Source: JAPHSX01 sp039714395
GTDB taxonomy: Bacteria; Pseudomonadota; Gammaproteobacteria; Thiohalomonadales; Thiohalomonadaceae
Direction: 5' to 3'
NCBI GenBank assembly: GCA_039714395.1
Contig: JBDLJH010000014.1
Location: forward strand, 21,203 to 85,202
DNA length: 64,000 nucleotides
Below the pieces are notes generated by a model that ran no database searches, was not told where the DNA came from, and saw nothing but the letters and a program-made list of their open reading frames with translations. The translations under genes were made by a program, and so were the position numbers. Positions 36,220-45,656 of this stretch are shown piece after piece; the stretch's first letter is position 1; each line of letters begins with the position of its first letter.

Positions 36220-36933
36220 TGCCGCGTTCTTGTAACCGCGCAACACCGCCTTCCAGTCCTCATCATCGAAGGCAAAATTCTTTTCAATTCGTCGGAATTT
36301 CATCAATGAGCGCTTCAACCGCTCCATATTGGCACTACGCCATCCCTCATCACCACGGCGCAGTTCACTGCGATCAAAGTCGATCAAATAGACCTTGCCT
36401 GCCTCGTCGAGCAGAATATTACGGGCGTTAAGGTCGGCATGAAACAACTCCTCCAGATGGAAGCGCCGCAACCAGGCCCCCAGCTGTTCGAGCTGCGCGG
36501 CGGGCAGGCGCTTCTCACACAGCCACTCGGCCAGTGGCCGGGCATCGATCGCCTCGGTAACGATATCGGCACTATAGGTGAGACCATGGCGCACCAGCCG
36601 AACGGCAATCGGGCGAGGTACAGGGAGGCCGCGACGATACAGTTCCACCTGTAAATGCCATTCACGCCATGGACGGCTCTTCTCCAGCCCCTGCCAGATA
36701 TAACGATCACGGGAGATCTTCGCAGGCACGCCACCGCGACAGTAGTGGCGCAGGGCAAACACCCGCTCACCATACTGCACGAAGACAGTGGTGCCACGAC
36801 CAGGGGCTGAACCGAGTAGCTGCTGTGTCTCTTCCCAGTGACCGGGTTCAAAAAATGCATCATCCACTTGGCCGAGAGTATCGGCATCATATAGGATGTG
36901 GCTACTTTCAGTATCAATTTGGGTCAGTTTCAT
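36205..36933 (-). CDS. kdkA: Kdo kinase KdkA
   Basis: The 242-residue kinase phosphorylates the Kdo residue on lipid A at position 4. It shows a protein-kinase-like core: RHYCRGG in the lobe start, the catalytic FHADLNARNILL loop (Asp167), and DFD (Asp185) for metal. The start is four bases from the divergent glycosyltransferase. The last codons and the stop (36205-36207) lie inside the fourth REP core, so its C-terminus (GTL) is repeat-derived. Confidence 0.93.
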   Translation of the reverse strand: MKLTQIDTESSHILYDADTLGQVDDAFFEPGHWEETQQLLGSAPGRGTTVFVQYGERVFALRHYCRGGVPAKISRDRYIWQGLEKSRPWREWHLQVELYRRGLPVPRPIAVRLVRHGLTYSADIVTEAIDARPLAEWLCEKRLPAAQLEQLGAWLRRFHLEELFHADLNARNILLDEAGKVYLIDFDRSELRRGDEGWRSANMERLKRSLMKFRRIEKNFAFDDEDWKAVLRGYKNAAQGTL

Positions 36934-36937
36934 CTAA

Positions 36938-38005
36938 ATGCATTTACCATTAAGTTCGCCACCGCGAAGTCTCTGTCTGTTGCGCCTCTCCGCCATCGGC
37001 GATATCAGCCATACGCTGCCGCTACTGCGCACCCTGCAGACCGCATGGCCCGAGACACAGATCACCTGGATCATCGGCAAGCGGGAATACGACCTGGTCG
37101 GTGACATTCCGGGCGTGGACTTTATCATCTTTGACAAGTCACGGCGATGGCGCGCCTTTATCGATCTGCACCACGCCCTCAAGGGCAAGCGCTTCGATGT
37201 GCTGCTGCACATGCAGATGTCGCTACGGGCCAGCCTCGCCAGCCTGCTGGTACGAACAAAGATCCGCCTTGGCTTTGACCGCGAGCGGGCCAAAGACCTG
37301 CAGTGGATCTTTACCAACCATAAAATCGCTCCAGCAAAAAACCAGCACGTTATCGACTCGTTCTTTGGATTCAGTGAAGCACTGGGAATCAAAGAGCGGC
37401 AACTAAAGTGGGATATCCCCATTCCCGATGCCGCCCACCAGTTTGCCACCGAGCGACTGCCCGAGGGGGAGTTCATCGTCATCAGTCCCTGCTCAAGTAT
37501 GGCCTACCGCAACTGGACTGCACGCGGCTACGCCGCCGTGGTCAAATATGCCATAGAAAAACATGACCTGAAGGTGGTGCTATGCGGCGGTCCTAGCCGA
37601 TTAGAGTGGCAATACGGTGCCGAGATCTCTGCCAGCCTGGATATGGCCAAGCTCAGCGACTCATTAACGAACCTTATCGGCCAGACTGACCTCAAGCAGC
37701 TATTAGCCGTGTTACAACGCGCCCGAGCCGTAATCAGTCCCGATGCCGGACCGGCCCATTTGGCTACCGCCGTAGGTACCCTGGTGATAGGTCTATATGC
37801 ATGCACCAATCCGGATCGCGCCCGCCCCTATTTAAGTGCTGATTATGTGGTCAACCGCTACCCGGAAGCGATCCGAAATTTCTATGATAAACCCTCCGAA
37901 CAGATACCATGGGGAAGCCGCATCAAAGATGAGACAGCCATGGCACTGATTCTACCAGAAGACGTATTCTCTCAACTAGATAACCTAATCCATCACGAGT
38001 TATGA
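36938..38005 (+). CDS. GT9 heptosyltransferase, heptosyltransferase I-like
   Basis: The 355-residue protein is a family 9 glycosyltransferase: LLRLSAIGDISHTLPLL at the start, ISPCSSMAYRNW for the donor domain and SPDAGPAHLATA near the end. These enzymes add heptose from ADP-heptose to the inner core. With Kdo kinase next door, as in Haemophilus, it is the best candidate for heptosyltransferase I (waaC/opsX role). The ATG is four bases from the divergent kdkA ATG and has no strong ribosome-binding site. Confidence 0.87.
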   Translation: MHLPLSSPPRSLCLLRLSAIGDISHTLPLLRTLQTAWPETQITWIIGKREYDLVGDIPGVDFIIFDKSRRWRAFIDLHHALKGKRFDVLLHMQMSLRASLASLLVRTKIRLGFDRERAKDLQWIFTNHKIAPAKNQHVIDSFFGFSEALGIKERQLKWDIPIPDAAHQFATERLPEGEFIVISPCSSMAYRNWTARGYAAVVKYAIEKHDLKVVLCGGPSRLEWQYGAEISASLDMAKLSDSLTNLIGQTDLKQLLAVLQRARAVISPDAGPAHLATAVGTLVIGLYACTNPDRARPYLSADYVVNRYPEAIRNFYDKPSEQIPWGSRIKDETAMALILPEDVFSQLDNLIHHEL

Positions 38006-38328
38006 CAACAGAATAAGATAAACTAAATGAAACGAACACCCTATGAGCAAGCCAGGCATAATATCAGAAAATAAAGATAGAACATCTCCACTAGTTCTAA
38101 ATTAAAGATAATTTCAACGTTTACAACACAAACTAAACAATGCGCCCAATGAATCCATGATAAAAAAGCAACAAAAATCTGAAAAATTCAGAATTCACCA
38201 TTTCTACAAGGCCATACCATTGCATTGAAAGCTATGTTATTAATGCTATCAAGTTACGGCTAGATACTATCCATTGCACTAAAACACTACTCACGGCCAT
38301 ATTCATACAGCATTTACAAGGTTCAAAC
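38006..38328. other. AT-rich intergenic gap
   Basis: This 323-base stretch has clearly lower GC than the genes before it and marks the left edge of the AT-rich glycosyltransferase block. It holds only a 20-codon open frame (MSKPGIISENK) with no recognisable product. A promoter for the methyltransferase is expected here. Confidence 0.5.
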
Positions 38329-39000
38329 ATGACAGACCCGTCTCAACTGGAATCACATTATAATCAGAAACAAAACAGGTACTTCTCTGCGATTCGAAGC
38401 GATATTGTACAGATTCTCCCCGCAGCATCCGAAAAAGTTCTTGAAGTTGGATGTGGCTCAGGGGCCACCCTAAACTACTTAAAAGAGCAAGGCCTGAGCA
38501 AATGGTGCGCAGGGATTGAGCTCTCCGCCGGCCCTGCTTTAGAGGCAAAGAAACACATCGATGTTGCCTTGCAGGGCAACATCGAGCATATGAACTTACC
38601 TTTCGATGACTGTGAGTTTGACGTAATACTATGTCTTGATGTGTTAGAGCATCTAGTTGACCCTTGGGCCGTCATTCACAAACTGGACAAACTGCTAAAG
38701 CCTGGTGGCGTAATTATCGCAAGCATTCCTAATGTACGGTACTACAAAGTTTCTACCGGGCTATTATTCAAAGGCATTTGGGACTATAAGGATGAGGGTA
38801 TTCTTGACCGCACCCATCTCCGCTTCTTTACCTACAAAACAGCAAAGAGTTTAATGGAGTGCAGCAACCTTGTTGTTGACAAGACGGTATGCCTTGGAAT
38901 GCAAAAAGGTGGTCCGCGTTACCGAACAAATCTCCTCTCATTCAAACGTTTGACTCATCTACTGACTGAGCAATATTTGATGCGGGCGATAAAAAAATAG
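38329..39000 (+). CDS. Class I SAM-dependent methyltransferase
   Basis: The 223-residue protein has a Methyltransf_11-type core: VLEVGCGSGATL (motif I), the acidic end of GIELS, DVILCLDVLEHL (motif IV) and LLKPGGVIIASIPN. After the core is a basic tail (LLTEQYLMRAIKK). Such enzymes occur in polysaccharide clusters and often methylate sugars. AAGG precedes the ATG. The gene is AT-rich relative to waaA and ugd, a sign of transfer. Confidence 0.82.
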   Translation: MTDPSQLESHYNQKQNRYFSAIRSDIVQILPAASEKVLEVGCGSGATLNYLKEQGLSKWCAGIELSAGPALEAKKHIDVALQGNIEHMNLPFDDCEFDVILCLDVLEHLVDPWAVIHKLDKLLKPGGVIIASIPNVRYYKVSTGLLFKGIWDYKDEGILDRTHLRFFTYKTAKSLMECSNLVVDKTVCLGMQKGGPRYRTNLLSFKRLTHLLTEQYLMRAIKK

Positions 39001-39123
39001 AACTGAACGTATATACTTAACCATAATTATAGGTATGAAAGAACTTTAATAGTTGGCAGTTCTTAACTAAGAACTACCTGTTCATTTCAGACTATATTTA
39101 AACTGCATGTGCTGATATTAAAC

Positions 39124-40119
39124 TTATGTAAATAATTTATTAAGCTTTCTAAACAAGTACACCCATGGATGGGTTATTTTATGTTTTTTGAGGAAATATG
39201 TATTATAAAAGAATTTTACCTCATTCCTTAACAAAAACCTCTCAAATGCTGAAAAACCCAAAGCCAGAAGATCATCATATACTTTTTTTGATTCAACAGT
39301 ATTAACAACCGCCGCAATTCTGGCGACCTCCACCATTGCCTTGTAACGTTCCCTTCTCATTGCCGCCTTCAAATGAGAGTTTGACGCTTGATGCAAGATT
39401 TCATCATAGGTTAATGTCGTTGCCGAATAAGCAGAAGCAGACTTTAAATTACTTAAATTCTGTGAAACTGATGAGGTATTATTTCCCAATCTCCGCCAGC
39501 GGTACAACACCTTATCGACATGCATAATCCTTTGTGCATTCAAAAGCAAGCGTGGAACGGCCTCCGTATCAACAAAAGAAAGATCCTCGCGAAATTTAAA
39601 ATTGATAGTTCTAATATATTCCAAACGACATAATTTACTCCATAGTGGTGGAATATATTCACCTTGCAAATATTCTACTCCTGTCATTACTTTATAAGAT
39701 GGCTGCTTAACACGAGTGACCTGCGTTTCAGTTGTATAGTTAAATGTCAATACATCAAGATCAAACTCTTCAGCCGTTTTAAATAAAAATAATAAAACAT
39801 TATCATCAATCAATGTATCATCATTGTCTAATGAATATAGATATTCCCCGCGAGCTTCCTGAATGCCCCGGTTTGTTGCTTTTCCAATGCCATAATTATC
39901 TTGATTAATCACAGTCATATTGCTGTGTTTTTTCGCATACTTTTCTAATATGTTATATGAATCATCCGTACTTCCGTCATTGACACATATTAGCTCAACA
40001 TCCTTAAACGTTTGAGAAAAAACCGAATCAAGGCATGAACTTAAAAAGTCTTGTGAGTTATATACTGGGATTACAATACTAATTTTTGGTGCCAACTGAA
40101 ATCTCCAATAATATTTCAT
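39124..40119 (-). CDS. GT2 glycosyltransferase
   Basis: The 331-residue protein is a GT-A-fold family 2 enzyme: ISIVIPVYNSQDFL at the start, VNDGSTDDS, and the metal-binding LDNDD. It probably adds a sugar to the core, O-antigen or capsule. No membrane segments are clear. The listed ATG has no ribosome-binding site; a TTG eight codons later (40095) has GGAGA six bases before it and gives MAPKISIVIP, which may be the true start. Its AT content is high, as in its neighbour. Confidence 0.85.
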   Translation of the reverse strand: MKYYWRFQLAPKISIVIPVYNSQDFLSSCLDSVFSQTFKDVELICVNDGSTDDSYNILEKYAKKHSNMTVINQDNYGIGKATNRGIQEARGEYLYSLDNDDTLIDDNVLLFLFKTAEEFDLDVLTFNYTTETQVTRVKQPSYKVMTGVEYLQGEYIPPLWSKLCRLEYIRTINFKFREDLSFVDTEAVPRLLLNAQRIMHVDKVLYRWRRLGNNTSSVSQNLSNLKSASAYSATTLTYDEILHQASNSHLKAAMRRERYKAMVEVARIAAVVNTVESKKVYDDLLALGFSAFERFLLRNEVKFFYNTYFLKKHKITHPWVYLFRKLNKLFT

Positions 40120-40294
40120 ACAGCGTTTTACAGGTGAGCTATTCAGGAAACAGTTTCCTACCTAAAACAACACCGGGAATTCAAGATATAACACTACCCA
40201 TATCCATCAACTCAACTGCTCATTACTATATTTTTATAAATAAATTATTTAATTAGTCTACCTATTGCAGGCGCTCAAGGAGAAGAGACTCTAG

Positions 40295-41302
40295 TCAACG
40301 ACTAATTACTAAGCGTTGCCGAACATTATCCAAAAAGTATTTAGCTCGATGAAGGTGGGTATGGTGATCCATAAGATGCTTGTATGCTGCAGTTGCCATC
40401 GTCTCCCGTTCATTTTCATTTTTTAGATAATAATCTAGCTTGTCGGTAAAATCGCTAAGATCGTCCTGGCAGAAAGCTACATGCTTGCCATCGATAAAGT
40501 TATTGGGAATGACTATGCCGGGCCTTTGACTCACCATAAAGGCACTCACGCCAGGGATCTCCCAATAGCGCATTGTATCCCAACCTACCCCACGGAAATT
40601 ACAAGCAATCTTGCTTGCCGACAACTCCCTCAGGTAGTTAAGCCCCTTACGACTATAACTGTGGAACTGTTGAGCATGGACCGAGCCGTTTTCAATACAG
40701 TCATAGCGTCCTTGTAACAATTCTAGCGCCTGGGTGCGAATGGGATCAGACTCCACGCACCACAGTGTCACCTGGTAACGTTTGTCGAGGGGGGAGAACC
40801 CAGGTTGTGGCCTAAAGGCCATCGGTAATGGAATTACATTATCAGGATACTCCTTGTCAACCAGGCACTCACGCTTGAAAATCAAATCTGGCCGACGGTG
40901 CTGAAATACATCCTGGTAAAGCGATTCAAAATTCATTCGGTTGGCATCTCCCCCAACCTCCGGCCAATCACCTCCATCAATATAAACAAGCGGCACCCCC
41001 TTGGGCAGTTGTGGCTCAATGCTAAGGAATGCCTCCAGGGTGTCACGCTTTGTCGAGGCAATCACTACAAGATCAGGGGCAAATTCAGCAATCCCCTTTC
41101 GGGCACGAAATTTATCCCCAAGCAGCGAGGGAAAGGAGCGGCTCAGCCCCATATTGCGTGGATAACGCTTGAGAGGAAGATAATAGAGTGAATTTACTGG
41201 AAACGAACGTACAGACTCCGAACCTAACAGTTCGGTCAGACCGGCAAACAGTTGATCCTGAACATAGTCAGATTTCAAGCTATTGCAGTAAAGGATACGC
41301 AC
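40295..41302 (-). CDS. CgeB-like glycosyltransferase
   Basis: The 335-residue protein resembles CgeB-like glycosyltransferases: RILYCNSLKSDYVQDQL at the start, a SKIACNFRGVGWDTMRYWEIPG donor-binding region, and a late Glu-rich tail. The donor sugar is unknown. The GTG at 41302 was chosen because GGAGG lies six bases before it and gives MRILYCNS; the longer ATG frame (41344) would add a hydrophobic leader. It diverges from ugd. Confidence 0.78.
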   Translation of the reverse strand: MRILYCNSLKSDYVQDQLFAGLTELLGSESVRSFPVNSLYYLPLKRYPRNMGLSRSFPSLLGDKFRARKGIAEFAPDLVVIASTKRDTLEAFLSIEPQLPKGVPLVYIDGGDWPEVGGDANRMNFESLYQDVFQHRRPDLIFKRECLVDKEYPDNVIPLPMAFRPQPGFSPLDKRYQVTLWCVESDPIRTQALELLQGRYDCIENGSVHAQQFHSYSRKGLNYLRELSASKIACNFRGVGWDTMRYWEIPGVSAFMVSQRPGIVIPNNFIDGKHVAFCQDDLSDFTDKLDYYLKNENERETMATAAYKHLMDHHTHLHRAKYFLDNVRQRLVISR

Positions 41303-41426
41303 CCACAGCCTCCATGTAATGACAATTAGCGAAAATGGCCACATAATACCAAATACTGTTGGGTGTAGTGGGAAAAATCATTTAAAATGCTTACTTGCAT
41401 ACATTAAAAATACTTAGGAAATAGTA

Positions 41427-42776
41427 ATGAATATCTCCGTTGTTGGTACCGGCTACGTTGGCCTGGTCACAGGCACCTGCTTTGCTGAAATGGGTCACAC
41501 CGTCACCTGCGTCGATATAGACGAGGGGAAAATTGAAGGACTGAAGAAGGGCATCCTCCCCATTTATGAGCCTGGGCTCGAGCCGCTTGTTACCAGCAAC
41601 TATGCCGAGGGGCGCCTCAAATTCACCGGTTCACTGAAAGAAGCGGTACAGGATGCAGACATGCACTTCATTGCCGTCGGTACCCCCCCGGGAGAGGATG
41701 GCTCAGCTGATCTACAGTATGTACTGGCCGTCGCTTCTGAGCTGGGACAGCTTGTGGTCAAGCCGTACAATGTCATCGTTGACAAATCAACTGTGCCGGT
41801 GGGTACTGCCGATAAAGTACGTGCCACCATTCAGGCAGAGCTGGACAAACGTGACAGTGATATCCAATTTGATGTCGTCAGCAATCCCGAATTTCTCAAG
41901 GAAGGGGCGGCCGTCGATGATTTTATGCGCCCTGACCGTGTCGTTATCGGCTTTAACGATAAAAAATCAGAAACGATGATGCGCGAGCTCTATCACCCCT
42001 TTATGCGTAATCACGAAGTAATTGTCGCCATGGGGGTGCGCGATGCGGAAATGACCAAATACGCCGCCAACGCCATGCTCGCCACCAAAATTTCATTCAT
42101 GAATGAGATCGCAGCACTGTGCGAACTGCTCGATGTGGATGTAGAAAACGTACGGCTCGGCATCGGTTCTGATTCACGTATTGGTTACCACTTCATCTAC
42201 CCCGGTTGCGGCTACGGTGGTTCCTGCTTCCCCAAGGATGTAAAGGCGCTACAACGTATGGCACATGAAGCGGATATGGCACCGTGGTTGCTTGATGCGG
42301 TAGAACGACGTAACGAGGCACAGAAACATCGCCTCTTTGAGAAAATCCAGGCCCACTACGGCGGCAAACTTGAGGGGCTCACCTTTGGCATCTGGGGCCT
42401 GGCCTTCAAACCCGGCACCGATGACATGCGTGAGGCCCCCTCACTAGTGCTAATTCGCTCACTCATCGAGGCCGGAGCCAAGGTACAGGCACACGACCCG
42501 GTGGCCCATGAGACCTTCCAGCGGGAACTGCCTGAACACTGGTTCGAAGATGGCAGTGTCACTCTATTCGAGCACCAGTACGATGCCCTGGAGAAGTGTG
42601 ATGCGATGGTACTGGTGACCGAATGGAAACCATTCCGCAATCCTGAATTCGATACCATCAAGAGTATGTTGAAGACTCCGATGATTTTCGACGGTCGCAA
42701 CCAGTACGAGCCGGCACAGATGGTTGAACAGGGGATCCACTACAGTGCCATCGGCCGTGGCATCGTGGAGGCATAG
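41427..42776 (+). CDS. ugd: UDP-glucose 6-dehydrogenase
   Basis: The 449-residue enzyme oxidises UDP-glucose to UDP-glucuronate with two NAD. It has the N-terminal Rossmann motif VVGTGYVGL, the VSNPEFLKEG block, and the catalytic Cys267 in GYGGSCFPKD. The C-terminal domain (GLAFKPGTDDMREAPS) completes the family. It is one base before the UDP-glucuronate decarboxylase gene, so the pair should make UDP-xylose. Confidence 0.95.
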   Translation: MNISVVGTGYVGLVTGTCFAEMGHTVTCVDIDEGKIEGLKKGILPIYEPGLEPLVTSNYAEGRLKFTGSLKEAVQDADMHFIAVGTPPGEDGSADLQYVLAVASELGQLVVKPYNVIVDKSTVPVGTADKVRATIQAELDKRDSDIQFDVVSNPEFLKEGAAVDDFMRPDRVVIGFNDKKSETMMRELYHPFMRNHEVIVAMGVRDAEMTKYAANAMLATKISFMNEIAALCELLDVDVENVRLGIGSDSRIGYHFIYPGCGYGGSCFPKDVKALQRMAHEADMAPWLLDAVERRNEAQKHRLFEKIQAHYGGKLEGLTFGIWGLAFKPGTDDMREAPSLVLIRSLIEAGAKVQAHDPVAHETFQRELPEHWFEDGSVTLFEHQYDALEKCDAMVLVTEWKPFRNPEFDTIKSMLKTPMIFDGRNQYEPAQMVEQGIHYSAIGRGIVEA

Positions 42777-42777
42777 G

Positions 42778-43746
42778 ATGGAAAACTATAGCCTGCGTAA
42801 ACGCATTCTGGTTACCGGCGGCGCCGGTTTTCTTGGCTCCCACCTCTGCGAGCGTCTGCTCAACGACGGTCACGAAGTGTTGTGTCTGGATAACTTCTTT
42901 ACCGGCAGTCGCGACAATATCCGTCACCTTGAGTCGAATCCTTATTTCGAGGTGATTCGCCACGACATTGTCGAGCCTCTCTTCCTGGAGATAGACGAGA
43001 TCTACAACCTGGCCTGTCCCGCCTCACCGCCACATTATCAACATGACCCGATTCATACTATGAAAACCAGTGTGCTGGGCATCATGAACATGCTGGGACT
43101 AGCCAAGCGGTGCGGGGCCAAGCTAATGCACGCCTCCACCTCCGAGACCTACGGTGACCCCAAAGTCCACCCGCAGCCGGAGAGTTACTGGGGTAACGTT
43201 AATCCACATGGTATCCGCTCCTGTTATGACGAGGGCAAACGTGCCGCCGAAAGCCTCTGCTTCGACTACCACCGCCGGCATGGGGTAAAGATTAAAATCG
43301 CCCGTATATTCAACACCTACGGGCCCAACATGCACCCCAATGACGGGCGCGTGGTCTCCAATTTCGTAATTCAGGCACTGCGTGGTGAGGACATCACTAT
43401 CTATGGTGAGGGACAGCAGACTCGCTCTTTCTGTTATGTGGACGACCTCATTGAGGCCTTCGTACGACTGATGGACTCACCTGATAATTTCACCGGTCCG
43501 GTCAACACAGGCAACCCCGGTGAGTTCACTATTATGGAACTGGCCGAGAAGGTAATCGCACTAACCGGCTCCGGTTCAAAGATAGTGCATAAACCACTGC
43601 CACAGGACGACCCGCAGGTACGTTGTCCCGATATCACACTGGCAAAAGAGAAACTGGGATGGGAACCCACCATCAAATTGGAGCAGGGCTTACTGCCAAC
43701 CATCAACTACTTCAAAAAGCTAACACTACACGATACTCAAGAATAA
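42778..43746 (+). CDS. UDP-glucuronate decarboxylase (UDP-xylose synthase)
   Basis: The 322-residue short-chain dehydrogenase/epimerase-type enzyme has GGAGFLGSH for NAD, SETYGDP, and the Tyr150/Lys154 pair (SCYDEGK). The ACPASPPHYQ and the HPNDGRVVSNF blocks are typical of UXS. It converts UDP-glucuronate to UDP-xylose. GGAGG lies before the ATG at 42778, which is one base after the ugd stop. Confidence 0.92.
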   Translation: MENYSLRKRILVTGGAGFLGSHLCERLLNDGHEVLCLDNFFTGSRDNIRHLESNPYFEVIRHDIVEPLFLEIDEIYNLACPASPPHYQHDPIHTMKTSVLGIMNMLGLAKRCGAKLMHASTSETYGDPKVHPQPESYWGNVNPHGIRSCYDEGKRAAESLCFDYHRRHGVKIKIARIFNTYGPNMHPNDGRVVSNFVIQALRGEDITIYGEGQQTRSFCYVDDLIEAFVRLMDSPDNFTGPVNTGNPGEFTIMELAEKVIALTGSGSKIVHKPLPQDDPQVRCPDITLAKEKLGWEPTIKLEQGLLPTINYFKKLTLHDTQE

Positions 43747-43762
43747 GCCCTGTTACGAAACA

Positions 43763-44596
43763 ATGGTCTCTATATCACAACCACCTCGTGCCACACTTAT
43801 CATCTCCATTTACCGTGATACCGAAGCGCTAGACGTTATCCTGCATGCGCTTCGACAACAGAGTACAAACGCTTTCAACATCATCATTTCTGAAGATGGT
43901 GAATCAACCGAAGTGGCCCAATTCATTGCCAAACAAGGCAATGAAATACCATTAATCCACCTGACCCAGGCAGATCGTGGCTTTAGAAAAAATCGCGCTC
44001 TTAACCGTGCAATTGTCACCGCCACAAATAATTACCTCATTTTTATTGATGGCGACTGCGTACCACACCGGAATTTTGTACAGGCCCATTTACACTGTGC
44101 CGAACCAGGTGTTGTCAATTGTGGCAGGAGAATTGAACTAGGCGAAAGAACTTCCACTAAACTCAGAAAGACCCCCTCTTTGATTGAAAACTTTTACGGA
44201 AATCTTAACTACCTTCTACAAATAAACACCCTGCGACTTGATCAAACAAAGAATATCGAACTGGGTTTTTACCTGCCAATGCTCCAACGACTGCTACATG
44301 AACGCGACAGCTCCATCGTTGGCTGCAACTTTTCTATCTATCGCCAGGATTTACTTTCCATCAATGGTTTTGATGAGGCCTATCACTCACCAGGCATTGG
44401 TGAAGATAGCGACCTTGAACTGCGCCTACGTAACAACAAGATCCGCATTAAAAATAACAAATTTACAGCTATCCAATACCATCTTTACCACCCCCGCTCT
44501 TATACGGTTAGTAATGAAAATTCACAATTACTTGCCACAGCCAAAGCCTCATTTAGCACGTACTGCAAACAAGGTATAAATGGTCACTCAGAATAA
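43763..44596 (+). CDS. GT2 glycosyltransferase, galactosyltransferase-type
   Basis: The 277-residue enzyme has TLIISIYRDTEAL, ISEDGES, and the metal-binding FIDGDC, then SIVGCNFSIYRQDLLSINGFDE, the acceptor-side segment of the galactosyl-T type. The final GIGEDSDLELRLRN is the typical C-terminal helix. It probably acts on the core or polysaccharide. It follows UXS by 16 bases and overlaps the GT9 gene by 17. Confidence 0.87.
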   Translation: MVSISQPPRATLIISIYRDTEALDVILHALRQQSTNAFNIIISEDGESTEVAQFIAKQGNEIPLIHLTQADRGFRKNRALNRAIVTATNNYLIFIDGDCVPHRNFVQAHLHCAEPGVVNCGRRIELGERTSTKLRKTPSLIENFYGNLNYLLQINTLRLDQTKNIELGFYLPMLQRLLHERDSSIVGCNFSIYRQDLLSINGFDEAYHSPGIGEDSDLELRLRNNKIRIKNNKFTAIQYHLYHPRSYTVSNENSQLLATAKASFSTYCKQGINGHSE

Positions 44597-45656
44597 TCAG
44601 GTGGTTCGTCTGTTAATCGTACGTAACGACAAATTAGGTGACTTCATGCTCGCCTGGCCAGTCTTTTCGCTACTTAAAAAACACTGGCCAAAGCTGCACA
44701 TCACAGTGCTGGTACCACCCTATACTAAAACGATTGCGGAGTTCTGCCCATGGGTAGACGATATCCTCCTCGACGAGGGAGAGGATGCTATCGCTCTTGC
44801 CCGTCAATTTAAACGACAGCCGTTCGATGCCATGCTCACACTCTTCTCTACCAACCGAACTGCTTTTTCTGGTTGGCTGAGCCGCATTCCTTACCGCCTG
44901 GCCCCAGCCACAAAATTTGCACAGTTTTTTTATACTAATCGCCTGACTCAACGACGATCGCGCTCAGAAAAACCCGAGTATGCCTACAATATTGACCTCG
45001 CATATCAGCTTCTCGCCGACTTCGGTAAATTAGAACCCAGAAAAACAACCGTGGACAAGCTGGGGGACTTTCTACCAGCAGAGATTTGCCGTCCACTACT
45101 ACGGCCTACAAGTGAACAGCAGCGTAGTCACTTTGCGAAAACACGTCAACTTGATGAGGATGCCCTCTGGATTGCGCTACATCCCGGTAGCGGTGGCTCA
45201 GCCAATAACCTAAGTGCACAACAATATGTACAGTTGGCATGCGAAATTCACTGTACTAAATCACTGGTGTTTATCATCACTGCCGGTCCCGGAGAAGAGG
45301 GGGCAGCAGAGCAGGTAGCTCATGAGATCAGGCGAGGGGGCGGTACTGCCGTTGCCCAGGCTTCAGGCAAAATAAATTTATTGATTGCAACTCTTCAGTG
45401 GGCCGACCTATTTATCAGCAATTCCACTGGGCCACTGCACATCGCCGCCGCACTTGACCGCCCCACTGCTGCCTTCTACCCACGCCACCGCTCTGCCACG
45501 CCACTGCGTTGGCAGACACTAAATGCACCACACAAGCGGCTCGCCTTTACCCCTCCACCGGAGGGTGTGGCCGAAGATGTCTCGGCTATTGATGTAACCG
45601 CCGCTGCCAGCACCATTAGTGAGTTCTTGGTATCACTGATAGATAGAGTCCGATAA
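44580..45656 (+). CDS. GT9 heptosyltransferase-like protein
   Basis: The 358-residue protein has the GT9 layout: LLIVRNDKLGDFMLAWPVF at the start, WIALHPGSGGSANN, and FISNSTGPLHIAAAL near the end. It resembles heptosyltransferases and is the third GT9 enzyme here besides the ones at 36938 and 47981. A later heptose addition is possible. AAGGT precedes its ATG inside the previous gene. Confidence 0.87.
   Translation: MVTQNNQVVRLLIVRNDKLGDFMLAWPVFSLLKKHWPKLHITVLVPPYTKTIAEFCPWVDDILLDEGEDAIALARQFKRQPFDAMLTLFSTNRTAFSGWLSRIPYRLAPATKFAQFFYTNRLTQRRSRSEKPEYAYNIDLAYQLLADFGKLEPRKTTVDKLGDFLPAEICRPLLRPTSEQQRSHFAKTRQLDEDALWIALHPGSGGSANNLSAQQYVQLACEIHCTKSLVFIITAGPGEEGAAEQVAHEIRRGGGTAVAQASGKINLLIATLQWADLFISNSTGPLHIAAALDRPTAAFYPRHRSATPLRWQTLNAPHKRLAFTPPPEGVAEDVSAIDVTAAASTISEFLVSLIDRVR

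Noticed and set aside
35867..36309. Repeated short open frames (HRNRRSGSAA..) in the 137-bp array
   Set aside because: The period is not a multiple of three and the frames come from the repeat sequence.
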